Part shown: one piece after another, positions 48,658 to 56,604 of the stretch
Numbering within the stretch: the first letter of the stretch is position 1
How the letters are laid out: each line of letters opens with the position of its first letter
From: Candidatus Daviesbacteria bacterium
GTDB lineage: Bacteria > Patescibacteria > Microgenomatia > Daviesbacterales > UBA10151
Direction of reading: 5' to 3'
Assembly (NCBI GenBank): GCA_030648435.1
Contig: JAUSHE010000008.1
Location: forward strand, 33,025 to 97,024
DNA length: 64,000 nt
Translations under genes and position numbers: made by a program
Notes under the pieces: model-generated
The model's database searches: none
What the model was told of the DNA's origin: nothing
The model's input: the letters and a program-made list of their open reading frames with translations, nothing else

Positions 48658-50078
48658 TCGTTTCTTAAGACCGCCAGATTAATTCCCAATATCATCCAAA
48701 ACAAAGATGCCACTTTTGATGCCTCAAAAACATCGATAAATAATCCATTTGCTAAAAAAACAATTATCGCCGATAAGGTACCCGCAGAAAAATACCTGAT
48801 AAACTTATTGTGCTGCCCTAATCCTTTAAATATCTCCTTCCAGATAGCAAGCAACAACAGAAAAAAAGCAGCTGTTCCCAAAATTCCGGTTTCCCCAAGA
48901 GATCTTAAGAAATCATTATCTGTTGCCAAACCAAGCGAAGCATAACCAGTGCCAAAAAATGGATTTTTATAAAATGCCCTAAGTGCCATAGGCCATTCTG
49001 TATTTAGTCTTATCTGGAAAGATCTGTAAACACCAAGTTCTGTTACATTAGTTGGCTCTCCAGGCGCAATATCCGTAGGTAATGCTCCTGAAGGAGTAGC
49101 AAAAGTAGAAACATCTGCCGAACGGCTGGCCATTCTGTAGGCTAAAGTAGGAATATTGAGCTTATTTTCCAACCGCTGATTGTTGTTTCTGCCTTCATAT
49201 CTATTACCCATATTTAAAATATTTATTGTGATAGTTGAAATAAATCTGTCCCTAAGCTGAGAGGGATAAACCAGGCTGATCCCTAAAAGAAGAGCAAGCA
49301 AAATAAGATATTTTTTTCTCCTGGCAAAAATGAGTGAAAATATCAGTCCCAAAAAAGCTGCCGCAAATGAAATCCGCGCAGCTGTCAGCGTCAACACAAA
49401 CAAAGTCAGGGCACTCAGTCCAAGTAAAACGAACTTCAACGAATTTCTTACGGCAAATAACAATGCCGAAAGAAAAACCAAAGCAACTGCTAAAAATACC
49501 GCCAGATCATAATGTCCGGCAAAAGTGGAATTGACCCTTGCTCCGGGAGTAAGTCTTAAAATAAGACCCTTAGAAAATTCCGAATTCGTCGTGGAAATAA
49601 CAGGCCAATCAAAATACTGCTGACCCAAAGCGTAAATATTTACTGCCAGCAGTGTAAAAACTAACACAAGTAAAACAGTCGACAATCTTTTTTTAGTTGT
49701 AACGATGGTGGCACAAATAGGTAAAAGCGCAATAAGCTCTACCCTTCTTAAAAAATGAAGTATTGCCAGATTAGTTGTGGATGTAAAAGTCAGGAAATAA
49801 GCGGAGAATAGTGAAAAAATTCCCGTCAGGAAAAATAATAATAGTGCTTTACCGATAGTACCTTTTGTAAAAAAAGTAAAATCCTTTTTTATGTACTGAT
49901 AAACCATCCAGATCACAATTGTTGCTGCAATCAGAAAATCTTCCACTCTAACCGCCACAAATGTGCCTTTAATGTTAAACAATGGAAATTTAGGGTATAA
50001 AATAATGAAGCCCAATAAAAATAAAATCAAACCAAATAGAATTCTGTTTAACACAGTACTTAATTTTGTCTTATTCAT
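48654..50078 (-). CDS. O-antigen ligase family protein
   Basis: 474 residues, about eleven membrane helices and one large external loop. The loop contains RLTPGARVNSTFAGHYDLAVFLA and, further on, R-L-N-T-E-W-P-M-A-L-R-AF then FFGTGYASLGLATDNDFL, the Wzy_C arrangement. It probably transfers or polymerises glycan repeat units. Second such gene in the window (other at 6577). It overlaps its neighbours by 1 and 4 bp. Confidence 0.88.
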   Translation of the reverse strand: MNKTKLSTVLNRILFGLILFLLGFIILYPKFPLFNIKGTFVAVRVEDFLIAATIVIWMVYQYIKKDFTFFTKGTIGKALLLFFLTGIFSLFSAYFLTFTSTTNLAILHFLRRVELIALLPICATIVTTKKRLSTVLLVLVFTLLAVNIYALGQQYFDWPVISTTNSEFSKGLILRLTPGARVNSTFAGHYDLAVFLAVALVFLSALLFAVRNSLKFVLLGLSALTLFVLTLTAARISFAAAFLGLIFSLIFARRKKYLILLALLLGISLVYPSQLRDRFISTITINILNMGNRYEGRNNNQRLENKLNIPTLAYRMASRSADVSTFATPSGALPTDIAPGEPTNVTELGVYRSFQIRLNTEWPMALRAFYKNPFFGTGYASLGLATDNDFLRSLGETGILGTAAFFLLLLAIWKEIFKGLGQHNKFIRYFSAGTLSAIIVFLANGLFIDVFEASKVASLFWMILGINLAVLRNE

Positions 50079-50623
50079 TATTTGATAATCCTTTTACCTA
50101 ATCTATAGATCAAAAATATTGAGAAAATAATTTCCGCCCAGACAATAATTTTGACAATTATATTTGCAGGATAAAAACGGAGCGTTGTTTTGTTATACCA
50201 GTTCTTACCTGCTTCTTCCATCCGGGGACCACCCCAAAAGATAGGTGTGCCGTCAGGACGGGCAGTCTCAAATCCGTTCACAAATAAAGAATCACGTAAA
50301 GGGTAAACAAACTCTTCCAAAAAGGTTGAATCTGTATTTCTAAATATCATTACCCAGGAATATTCAGGCGGATGATTTATTCTAAGGGGAGGAAAAGGAA
50401 AAGGTGTTTTTTCTTTGTAATTATTATAATAAAAATTAGTCACGAAATCTCTAAAATTATTGGAGAAATAAGCTGTGACATTAGGAATCTGAACCGTATC
50501 CCCTGAACGGGTAGATTTCGCTGAATTAGGTAACGATGAAAAATCAGAAATTTTACTTGGTCCGGGCCAGATCATATAAACAAGCAGCAACACGGAAAAT
50601 AAAATGAAGACTTTCTTGGTCAT
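50078..50623 (-). CDS. Unknown protein with membrane helices at both ends
   Basis: 181 residues. One hydrophobic helix at the start (VFILFSVLLLVYMIW), one near the end (IIVKIIVWAEIIFSIFLIY), and an external middle rich in aromatic residues (NVTAYFSNNFRDFVTNFYYN, PPEYSWVMIFRNTDSTFLEEF). No family recognised. It is locked into the glycan operon by a 4-bp overlap on one side and a 1-bp overlap on the other, so a role as a ligase partner is plausible. Confidence 0.75.
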   Translation of the reverse strand: MTKKVFILFSVLLLVYMIWPGPSKISDFSSLPNSAKSTRSGDTVQIPNVTAYFSNNFRDFVTNFYYNNYKEKTPFPFPPLRINHPPEYSWVMIFRNTDSTFLEEFVYPLRDSLFVNGFETARPDGTPIFWGGPRMEEAGKNWYNKTTLRFYPANIIVKIIVWAEIIFSIFLIYRLGKRIIK

Positions 50624-51222
50624 TGGAATAGCCTTGCTCTACCTAATTTATAATGTAAATCTTTCATTTTTCTCTCTCCTATTGCTTCCGCAGGAACCCC
50701 ACCGACAATCTGAAATTCCCCTACATCTTTAGTGACAACCGCCCCGGCGGCTACAACTGCTCCTTTCCCGATTTTTATTCCGGGCAGAATAATCGCTCTG
50801 GGCCCGATAAATACATAATCTCCTATTTCAACAGGAGCGGAAATAGCATGAAAGTCTTCGGAGTTTATATCATGTTTTGAGTTGTAAACCATTACTTCTG
50901 AAGCAATATCTACATGATTGCCGATAATCAATTTATCTCTGCCATCTAAAAATATGTTATTTCCTAAAATTGAATCCTCGCCGATTTTGATATTGGCGGG
51001 ATAGAAAAATTTGGCGCCAATATGTATTCTTGAACCTTTACCAATTTTTACTCCTGCCAATGTATAAATTAGTAAACGGAATAAATGTGAGGGCACAAAT
51101 CCTGCCCAGGTAACCAGTAATAATTCAAAGTCTAAAACATAGTTAAATAACCTGTTAATAACTTTTCCGGAAGCTTCTGCTGTAGATAACGGCTTCCCCA
51201 TCCGATCCTTAAAAAGACTCAT
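50620..51222 (-). CDS. Left-handed beta-helix acetyltransferase
   Basis: 200 residues with hexapeptide repeats forming a left-handed beta helix (IGKGSRIHIGAKFFYPANIKI, split: IGEDSILGNNIFLDG; YVFIGPRAIILPGIKIGKGAVVAAGAVVTKDV). The family of maltose and galactoside O-acetyltransferases uses acetyl-CoA and a His, here in YNSKHDINSE. It probably O-acetylates the surface sugar. First gene of the long overlapping run that ends near 38682. Confidence 0.9.
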   Translation of the reverse strand: MSLFKDRMGKPLSTAEASGKVINRLFNYVLDFELLLVTWAGFVPSHLFRLLIYTLAGVKIGKGSRIHIGAKFFYPANIKIGEDSILGNNIFLDGRDKLIIGNHVDIASEVMVYNSKHDINSEDFHAISAPVEIGDYVFIGPRAIILPGIKIGKGAVVAAGAVVTKDVGEFQIVGGVPAEAIGERKMKDLHYKLGRARLFQ

Positions 51223-51253
51223 ACAAGGTTAATTATACACCCATTTCTTTAAC

Positions 51254-51287
51254 CACCTTCCAGGTGGGCTTTGACTCCTGGAAGGTG
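51254..51287. repeat. Perfect 11-bp inverted repeat
   Basis: CACCTTCCAGG (51254-51264) and CCTGGAAGGTG (51277-51287) with a 12-base loop, in the 71-bp spacer between the racemase remnant and the glycan operon. A shorter alternative hairpin, CCACC/GGTGG, overlaps the first arm. There is no T-run on either strand, so it is not a standard terminator. It could act as a transcription-blocking structure after the trp cassette. Confidence 0.65.
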
Positions 51288-51293
51288 AACCGA

Positions 51294-51999
51294 TTATTTG
51301 TTCGCCTTTGCGTAATATCTTTTTAAAAGCGCCATTGCTAAAATTTCTACAGAATTATAAACAGGCAGGGGATATTTCTTTGGAAAAACCAAGGGCAACT
51401 CTGTGCAACCCAAAATAATCCCTCTGGAGCCTTTTGTTCTCAAATTATCCGCAATCTTTGCCATGCTATCTGAGTCATCTTTGAGTATTTGCCCCTTGAG
51501 CACATTACGGATAGCCCTCTCTAGAACGACTATTTGTCCTCCTGTTGGCAGCACTACGGAAATTCCATACCTTTCGCATGCCTTTTGATACAAACCATAC
51601 TTAATAGTAGATGGAGTACTTAGTAATCCAATCTTGGTTATGCCATTTTTGTAAACTTGTTTAACTGTCTCTTCAATCATAGATATAAAAGGAATTTTTG
51701 AAACTCTTTGTAATTCCGGCAGTAGAACATGCGCCGTATTGCAAGCAATAGATAAATAAGATGCATTACTCTTATTTGCCAATTTCACTCTTTGTTTTAA
51801 CATCTCTGAAGCTCTTTTACGGGCTTTATTATTGGAAATAAAATCAGGTACAGGTATGGAATGTAGAATTACCTCCGGAAAATCATCATTATTTTTTGCC
51901 CCAAAAACACCTTTCCGATATTTCTATCAGCAGTTTATACATATATACCGATGCTTGCGGTCCCATACCGCCTAATATATAAATTGCAGCTTGTTTCAT
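51294..51999 (-). pseudogene. Aspartate/glutamate racemase family gene, frameshifted
   Basis: Starts at ATG 51999 with YILGGMGPQASVYMYKLLIEI, breaks, then continues one frame over with NNDDFPEVILHSIPVPDFIS and on to 51294. One extra base in the T5-G4 run near 51899-51907 explains the shift. The repaired protein has about 234 residues, the family length. Both catalytic cysteines are present, in ACNTAH and LGCTELP. The second part alone begins at ATG 51803 (169 codons). It lies 11 bp after trpG in the same operon. It could be decayed, a sequencing slip, or frameshift-expressed. Confidence 0.82.
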
Positions 52000-52010
52000 A
52001 TATTTTTACT

Positions 52011-52598
52011 TTATCGCTCCAAAAAATTCCGCAATAGATCCTTCCCTTCAGGAGTAAAAATAGACTCAGGATGAAACTGTACCCCTTCTATGGGATACTC
52101 TCGATGTCTGACACCCATCACGAGCCCGCTATAAGTGTCAGCTGTTATTTCCAGTGAGTCGGGAATCGTATTACGCAAAATCACAAGAGAATGATAACGG
52201 ATCACCTCAAGTGGATTGGGTAGACCCGCAAAGACCCCCACACCCTTGTGCCGGATCATACCGGTTTTGCCGTGTACGATCTCACCAGCTTTATCTACTA
52301 CACCACCAAAGGCCTCACCAATACACTGGTGACCTAAACAAACCCCTAAAAGGGGTGTATGTTCTCCAAAGCGTTTGACAACATCTACTGAAATGCCTGC
52401 CTCACGAGGCGAGCAAGGACCGGGCGAGAGGACGATCCTATCAGGCCTCATCGCCTCGATCTCATCAAGGCTAATCCTATCATTACGGTGTACTTCCACT
52501 GTAGCCCCTAATTCACAGAGGTACTGGTAGAGGTTATAGGTAAAACTATCATAGTTGTCTATCAATAGAACATTTGTAGTTTCTCTCTCTAGTTTCAT
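52011..52598 (-). CDS. trpG: Anthranilate synthase glutamine amidotransferase subunit
   Basis: 195 residues, class I amidotransferase: NVLLIDNYDSFTYNLYQYL, LSPGPCSPREAG, the nucleophile Cys in GVCLGHQCIGEAFGG, and the His-Glu pair in EGVQFHPESIFTPEG. It supplies ammonia to TrpE. PabA is a possible alternative, but the TrpR-controlled operon favours tryptophan. By eye its codons are clearly more GC-rich than neighbouring genes, hinting at a separate origin. It overlaps trpE by 4 bp. Confidence 0.94.
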   Translation of the reverse strand: MKLERETTNVLLIDNYDSFTYNLYQYLCELGATVEVHRNDRISLDEIEAMRPDRIVLSPGPCSPREAGISVDVVKRFGEHTPLLGVCLGHQCIGEAFGGVVDKAGEIVHGKTGMIRHKGVGVFAGLPNPLEVIRYHSLVILRNTIPDSLEITADTYSGLVMGVRHREYPIEGVQFHPESIFTPEGKDLLRNFLER

Positions 52599-54058
52599 AA
52601 ATACTCCTTTTCTGCTAGATCAATAGCCTTAAGAGATCCTTTTGATTTAATTATAGTTTCTTCAAATTCTGCCTCGGGATCACTGTCATATACGATTCCT
52701 CCTCCTGCTTGAGCATACGCAGTTCCATCTTTGAAAACCATAGTTCTTATAGTTATAGCCATCTCTAAATTGCCGTCATAAGAAATGTATCCCATTACAC
52801 CTCCATATGGGCCTCTTTTCTCATTTTCAAGCTCATCTATTATTTGCATTGCTCTTATTTTAGGCGCTCCGCTTAGAGTGCCTGCCGGGAAGGCGCTACG
52901 CAAAGCATCCAGAGAAGTATATTGATCTCTAAGTTTTCCTTGTACCTCAGAAGCAAGGTGCATAACATGAGAAAACCGTTCAACTTCCATAATTCTTGTT
53001 ACGCTAACCGTTCCTGAAGCAGCAATTTTTCCCACATCATTTCTTCCTAAATCGAGGAGCATCCTGTGTTCTGCTTTTTCTTTTTCATTATTTTTAAGCT
53101 CCTCAGCCAACTTTTCATCTTCTTCTGGAGTCTGTCCTCGTGGCCTGGTACCTGCAATTGGACATGTAGTTACAATCCCATCCTCAACTTTTAGTAATAA
53201 TTCAGGAGAGGCACCAATAATCTGGAAATCACCATAATCAAAATAGATCATAAATGGGGAAGGATTTACCCTTCTTAAGGCTCTATAGAGAGAAAATGGA
53301 TCAGCTTCTGTTTTTCTTGCAAACCTTTGAGAGAGGACGACCTGAATTATATCTCCTGCACAAACATATTCTTTTGCTTTTTCTATTGCTTTTAGATAAT
53401 CTTCTTTACTAAAGTTCGATTCAGTAACCCCTTTCTTGACTTCTCTGCCTATCCGCTTTGGGCTTTTAGCAGGTAACGGGGACTGTATCCGATCTACTAT
53501 TTGATCAATTCTTGAAGTTACTTCTGTATATTGCTCTTCTAAATCGTCGGGATTTTCTACATGTATATTCCCCGTAACCTTTAACTCATTGCGGACATGA
53601 TCAAAAACAACGACATTATCATAGTTAAAAAGCATAGCATCCGGAACTCCCAATACATCCGGGTTTGAAGTCGGAACTGTATCTTCAAAAGAACTCACAA
53701 CTTCATACCCTATATACCCCACATAACCACCAACAAAAGGAGGAAGACCAGGGGTTTTTGCAATAACCTTGGAAACACTATCCTGTATTGCCCTTAAAGG
53801 GTCTGTGGATTCTATTCTTTGAGTAGGAACTTTGTTATCTCTCCTTAGTTCTGAAATAACACCGTCTTTCAGGACAATTCCGTCTTTAGGTGCTATGCCA
53901 ATATAACTATACCTTCCTACTTTTTCTCCACCTACAACGCTCTCTAGTAGAAAAGATGGGGAAGAAGAAAATCCAGTTCTTTCTCCGAGAAGATTAAGAT
54001 ATGCGGAAGCAGGTGTATATAAATCCGAAGGAAGCGTACGGTAGACAGGAACAACCAA
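52595..54058 (-). CDS. trpE: Anthranilate synthase component I
   Basis: 487 residues from TTG 54058. It makes anthranilate from chorismate with TrpG. SFLLESV holds the Trp-feedback L-L-E-S motif. Catalytic chorismate-domain motifs are PIAGTRPRGQTPEED, LDLGRNDVGKIA, FPAGTLSGAPKIRAM and QAGGGIVYDSDPEAEFEET. Family-like residues (YSLTLDGVKNIAKEG) continue in frame upstream to about 54092 with no ATG, GTG or TTG there, so the true start is unclear. trpD, C, F, B and A are not in the window. Confidence 0.93.
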   Translation of the reverse strand: MVVPVYRTLPSDLYTPASAYLNLLGERTGFSSSPSFLLESVVGGEKVGRYSYIGIAPKDGIVLKDGVISELRRDNKVPTQRIESTDPLRAIQDSVSKVIAKTPGLPPFVGGYVGYIGYEVVSSFEDTVPTSNPDVLGVPDAMLFNYDNVVVFDHVRNELKVTGNIHVENPDDLEEQYTEVTSRIDQIVDRIQSPLPAKSPKRIGREVKKGVTESNFSKEDYLKAIEKAKEYVCAGDIIQVVLSQRFARKTEADPFSLYRALRRVNPSPFMIYFDYGDFQIIGASPELLLKVEDGIVTTCPIAGTRPRGQTPEEDEKLAEELKNNEKEKAEHRMLLDLGRNDVGKIAASGTVSVTRIMEVERFSHVMHLASEVQGKLRDQYTSLDALRSAFPAGTLSGAPKIRAMQIIDELENEKRGPYGGVMGYISYDGNLEMAITIRTMVFKDGTAYAQAGGGIVYDSDPEAEFEETIIKSKGSLKAIDLAEKEYL

Positions 54059-54131
54059 TCCTTCTTTGGCTATGTTTTTTACCCCATCTAAAGTTAGAGA
54101 GTAGGCTTTAGCTTCTTGAGAGCCAAACTAA

Positions 54132-54164
54132 CCCCTGACCCTCTTGAGAGGGGCCGGAGGCTCC
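54132..54164 (-). other. Alternative stem-loops in the trpR-trpE spacer
   Basis: CCCTC/GAGGG (54139-54143 with 54148-54152) competes with CCCCT/AGGGG (54132-54136 with 54149-54153). GGAG/CTCC (54156-54164) stands beside them. Mutually exclusive pairing is attenuator-like, but there is no leader peptide with tandem Trp codons. The octamer TCTCAAGA recurs in the first hairpin and 24 bases or so nearer trpE. Confidence 0.35.
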
Positions 54165-54204
54165 TTTATTTCCATCATTAAATCTTTCCATAAATTTAGC
54201 TTTC

Positions 54205-54462
54205 TTAGTTTACTGCTTTAAATCTTCCTTTCCGCAGCTCTCTTGAACCTCTAGTCACAGTGGCAATACCTACTCCTAACCTTTCAGCGACGCTATGTTG
54301 CCGAACCCCTTTTTTAAGCATCTTAACAATACTTAACCTCATAGGTATCTCCTGACGTTCCTTTGGGGTAAAAATTCCCAAAAGAAAATCTTCCATTTCT
54401 TTTTTAGAATTGATTTCCAGTAACAAATCAATCAATTCACCCAATTGCCTGGTTATCATCAT
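54205..54462 (-). CDS. trpR: Trp operon repressor TrpR
   Basis: 85 residues, compact helical repressor. FTPKERQEIPMRLSIVKMLKKG corresponds to the L-T-P-D-E-R-E helix of TrpR. The recognition helix GVGIATVTRGSRELRKG almost copies the enterobacterial G-A-G-I-A-T-I-T-R-G-S-N. It binds DNA when loaded with tryptophan. It stands first in trpR-trpE-trpG, with the palindromic operator over its own start codon, so it should repress itself and the whole operon. Start is ATG 54462 or the second ATG next to it. Confidence 0.93.
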   Translation of the reverse strand: MMITRQLGELIDLLLEINSKKEMEDFLLGIFTPKERQEIPMRLSIVKMLKKGVRQHSVAERLGVGIATVTRGSRELRKGRFKAVN

Positions 54463-54478
54463 ACTAGTATACTAGTAT
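54461..54478. promoter_or_regulatory. trp operator, perfect 18-bp palindrome
   Basis: ATACTAGTATACTAGTAT contains two ACTAGT half-sites eight bases apart, as in the E. coli trp operator (ACTAGTTAACTAGT); only the two central base pairs differ. It covers the -10 box and the first bases of the trpR start codon. Confidence 0.85.
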
Positions 54479-54494
54479 TACGACGCTTTGTCAA
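54466..54494 (-). promoter_or_regulatory. trpR-trpE-trpG promoter, leaderless
   Basis: TTGACA (54489-54494), exact 17-bp spacer, TATACT (54466-54471). The predicted start falls on the ATG-ATG pair of trpR, so the mRNA has no leader. The -10 lies in the centre of the operator, so bound TrpR would block RNA polymerase. The -35 overlaps the TGA stop of the upstream GT4 gene. Confidence 0.8.
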
Positions 54495-55588
54495 GACCCC
54501 AATTTTTCAAAAACCTTTAATACCTCTTTTGCCATCTTGTCCCAGGAGAATTTTTGTGATTGCAATAACCCTGCTTTGGAATATTTCTGTTGCAGTCTTT
54601 TATCGGTTACAATAAGCCTTATTGCCTGCTCGATTTGATCTACAGAATAAGGATCAATAAGTAATCCTGCCTTTCCTACAACTTCTGGAAGGGATGAAAC
54701 ATTGGAAACAATAACAGGAGTACCGACTGCCATTGCCTCTACCACTGGGATCCCAAACCCCTCCCAAAGCGAAGGCTGTACATAAGCTATTGCTCCTGCT
54801 AAAAGCGTTTGCAACTCCTCTGTTGGTACAAACCCCAAAAACTTCACTCTATCTTCAATGCCAAAATCAGAAGGAGCTCTTAAGATTTCTTCATACATCC
54901 AGCCTTGCTTCCCCTCCCCTGTTGTTTTTCCCACAACCATTAAATTTAGGTTATCTATTCTGGAAACAGCCTCTATTAATCTCAATAGGTTTTTTCTCGG
55001 TTGTATAGTTCCTATATATATAATGTATTTCTTATCTGTAACCTGTCGCCTGTCGCCTGTAAACTTCTCCCTATCGTAACCAGGATATGCAACAGTAATT
55101 TTATTTTTATTTATCTTGTACTGCTTCATAATATCCTGTTTACTGAAATTTGAAATTGTTATTATATGATCTGCATTTTGTACGGAAAACCTAGTCCAAT
55201 TTATCAGCTTCCAAAGATCACCTTTTGTAAACATTTCAGGGAAATGCAGGAAAGATAAATCAAAGATTGTAACTATTTTTTTTACTGTTCTTGGAATAAA
55301 CCTTGGAATATAATGGGTGGGAGAAAAGAAAATATCGGGTTTTTGCTTAGCGGTAAAAAGTGCCAAAGGCAAAGCAATTCTGGTCCAAAGTTTCTTAGGC
55401 TTCAGCATTTTATATTTCCAGCCCTCTCTCTCTCTTGGCAGGTCAGAAAGTGGGGGAGCAGGCAATAAAACAGTGTAGTCGTTTTTGAGATCTATTTTTT
55501 CAAGATTGCTTAGAAGCTCAAAAGCTACCTGAGACGAACCCAATCTTTGCTGTGCATTTGCCTCATACCCATCAATCCAAATCCTCAT
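54491..55588 (-). CDS. Glycosyltransferase family 4
   Basis: 365 residues. IWIDGYEANAQQRLGSSQVAFELL at the start, in pieces typical of GT4: DHIITISNFSKQDIM, YIIYIGTIQPRKNLLRLI, AYVQPSLWEGFGIPVVEAMAVGTPV with the E-x7-E site. Likely a mannosyl- or rhamnosyl-type transferase of the surface glycan. Last gene of the distal glycan cluster; its TGA lies within the trp promoter. The start overlaps the next GT4 by 4 bp. Confidence 0.92.
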   Translation of the reverse strand: MRIWIDGYEANAQQRLGSSQVAFELLSNLEKIDLKNDYTVLLPAPPLSDLPREREGWKYKMLKPKKLWTRIALPLALFTAKQKPDIFFSPTHYIPRFIPRTVKKIVTIFDLSFLHFPEMFTKGDLWKLINWTRFSVQNADHIITISNFSKQDIMKQYKINKNKITVAYPGYDREKFTGDRRQVTDKKYIIYIGTIQPRKNLLRLIEAVSRIDNLNLMVVGKTTGEGKQGWMYEEILRAPSDFGIEDRVKFLGFVPTEELQTLLAGAIAYVQPSLWEGFGIPVVEAMAVGTPVIVSNVSSLPEVVGKAGLLIDPYSVDQIEQAIRLIVTDKRLQQKYSKAGLLQSQKFSWDKMAKEVLKVFEKLGS

Positions 55589-56601
55589 TTAACTAGTCCT
55601 TCGTAAACTTTTGCAGTTTCGCGAGCGCACTTTTCCCAGGAAAATTGTCTAACCCGTTCAAAACCTTTCTTTATTAAATCCTGTTTTAGATCCTTATCAT
55701 TTAAAACGCTTTTAAGTTTTTCTTTTATGTCTTCCGTACTTTCCGGATTTACGTAGAGCGCGCCGTCGCTACCAACTTCCGGCATCGATGAAATATTTGA
55801 AGTAACAACAGGAGTACCACTTGCAAAAGCATCTAATATCGGCAAGCCAAACCCTTCATACAGTGATGGATAAAGCAATACATCAGCTGAGGAATAAAGT
55901 AATTCTAATTCTTTTATACTCAACCAGGGGAGCGTCTGCCCTGAAATCACCAAATTATAATCACGGCATGCTTCTTTTACTCTCCCTAAATTTTTTCTCT
56001 CCCCTACTCCACCCATTGCCAAAACAAACTTCTCCGGCAAATTATATTTCTCTTTAAACTTCTTTATAGTTTCTTTTGATTGGGGTTTAAAATCCGCAGT
56101 TGGCCCTTCATAAATTACTGTAATTTTATCCTCAGGAATATTCGAGACTTCCAGTAGATCTTTTTTAGTAGCTTCTGACACAGCAATAACCATATTAATT
56201 TCTTGTTCTACAAGTTTTAACCGCCTCTTATGCACAGTAATAATTTTTGGGTGTGACCACTGTGGGTATTTTATCGGCACAACATCGTGATAAGTCGTCA
56301 CCTTTTTTGCTTTACTCTTAGGCTCCGTCCAATCAGATGAGTGAAAAACATCGACAGAACCTATGAAGTTTTCGATTGATACTCTCCACGAATTAAACAT
56401 CGGCTCAAACAGTAAAGGCGGGAATCGGAATGACTTTACATTTTTCAAATCCCCTGTATATGATTTCCGGAGAGATGAATAGAAATAGACCATATCCAAA
56501 TTGGAAAGTTTAGAAAGTTCGGAAGTTAAATTCTGAGTATAAGTCCGGACCCCGCCACTATGTGCTACCTGTGAAATATCAAACCCTACTTTAATCATCA
56601 A
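55585..56601 (-). CDS. Glycosyltransferase family 4
   Basis: 338 residues, GT-B. KVGFDISQVAHSGGVRTYTQNL, VIAVSEATKKDLLEVSNI, VLAMGGVGERKNLGRVKEA and LLYPSLYEGFGLPILDAFASG. Clearly paralogous to its neighbour at 54491 (same motif order, about the same length), so the two probably add successive residues. It begins 3 bp after the stop of the large membrane protein gene. Confidence 0.92.
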   Translation of the reverse strand: MMIKVGFDISQVAHSGGVRTYTQNLTSELSKLSNLDMVYFYSSLRKSYTGDLKNVKSFRFPPLLFEPMFNSWRVSIENFIGSVDVFHSSDWTEPKSKAKKVTTYHDVVPIKYPQWSHPKIITVHKRRLKLVEQEINMVIAVSEATKKDLLEVSNIPEDKITVIYEGPTADFKPQSKETIKKFKEKYNLPEKFVLAMGGVGERKNLGRVKEACRDYNLVISGQTLPWLSIKELELLYSSADVLLYPSLYEGFGLPILDAFASGTPVVTSNISSMPEVGSDGALYVNPESTEDIKEKLKSVLNDKDLKQDLIKKGFERVRQFSWEKCARETAKVYEGLVK

Positions 56602-56604
56602 AGA

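Noticed and set aside
51254..51287. Rho-independent terminator
   Set aside because: The stem is excellent but neither strand has a following T-run, so only an inverted repeat is claimed.
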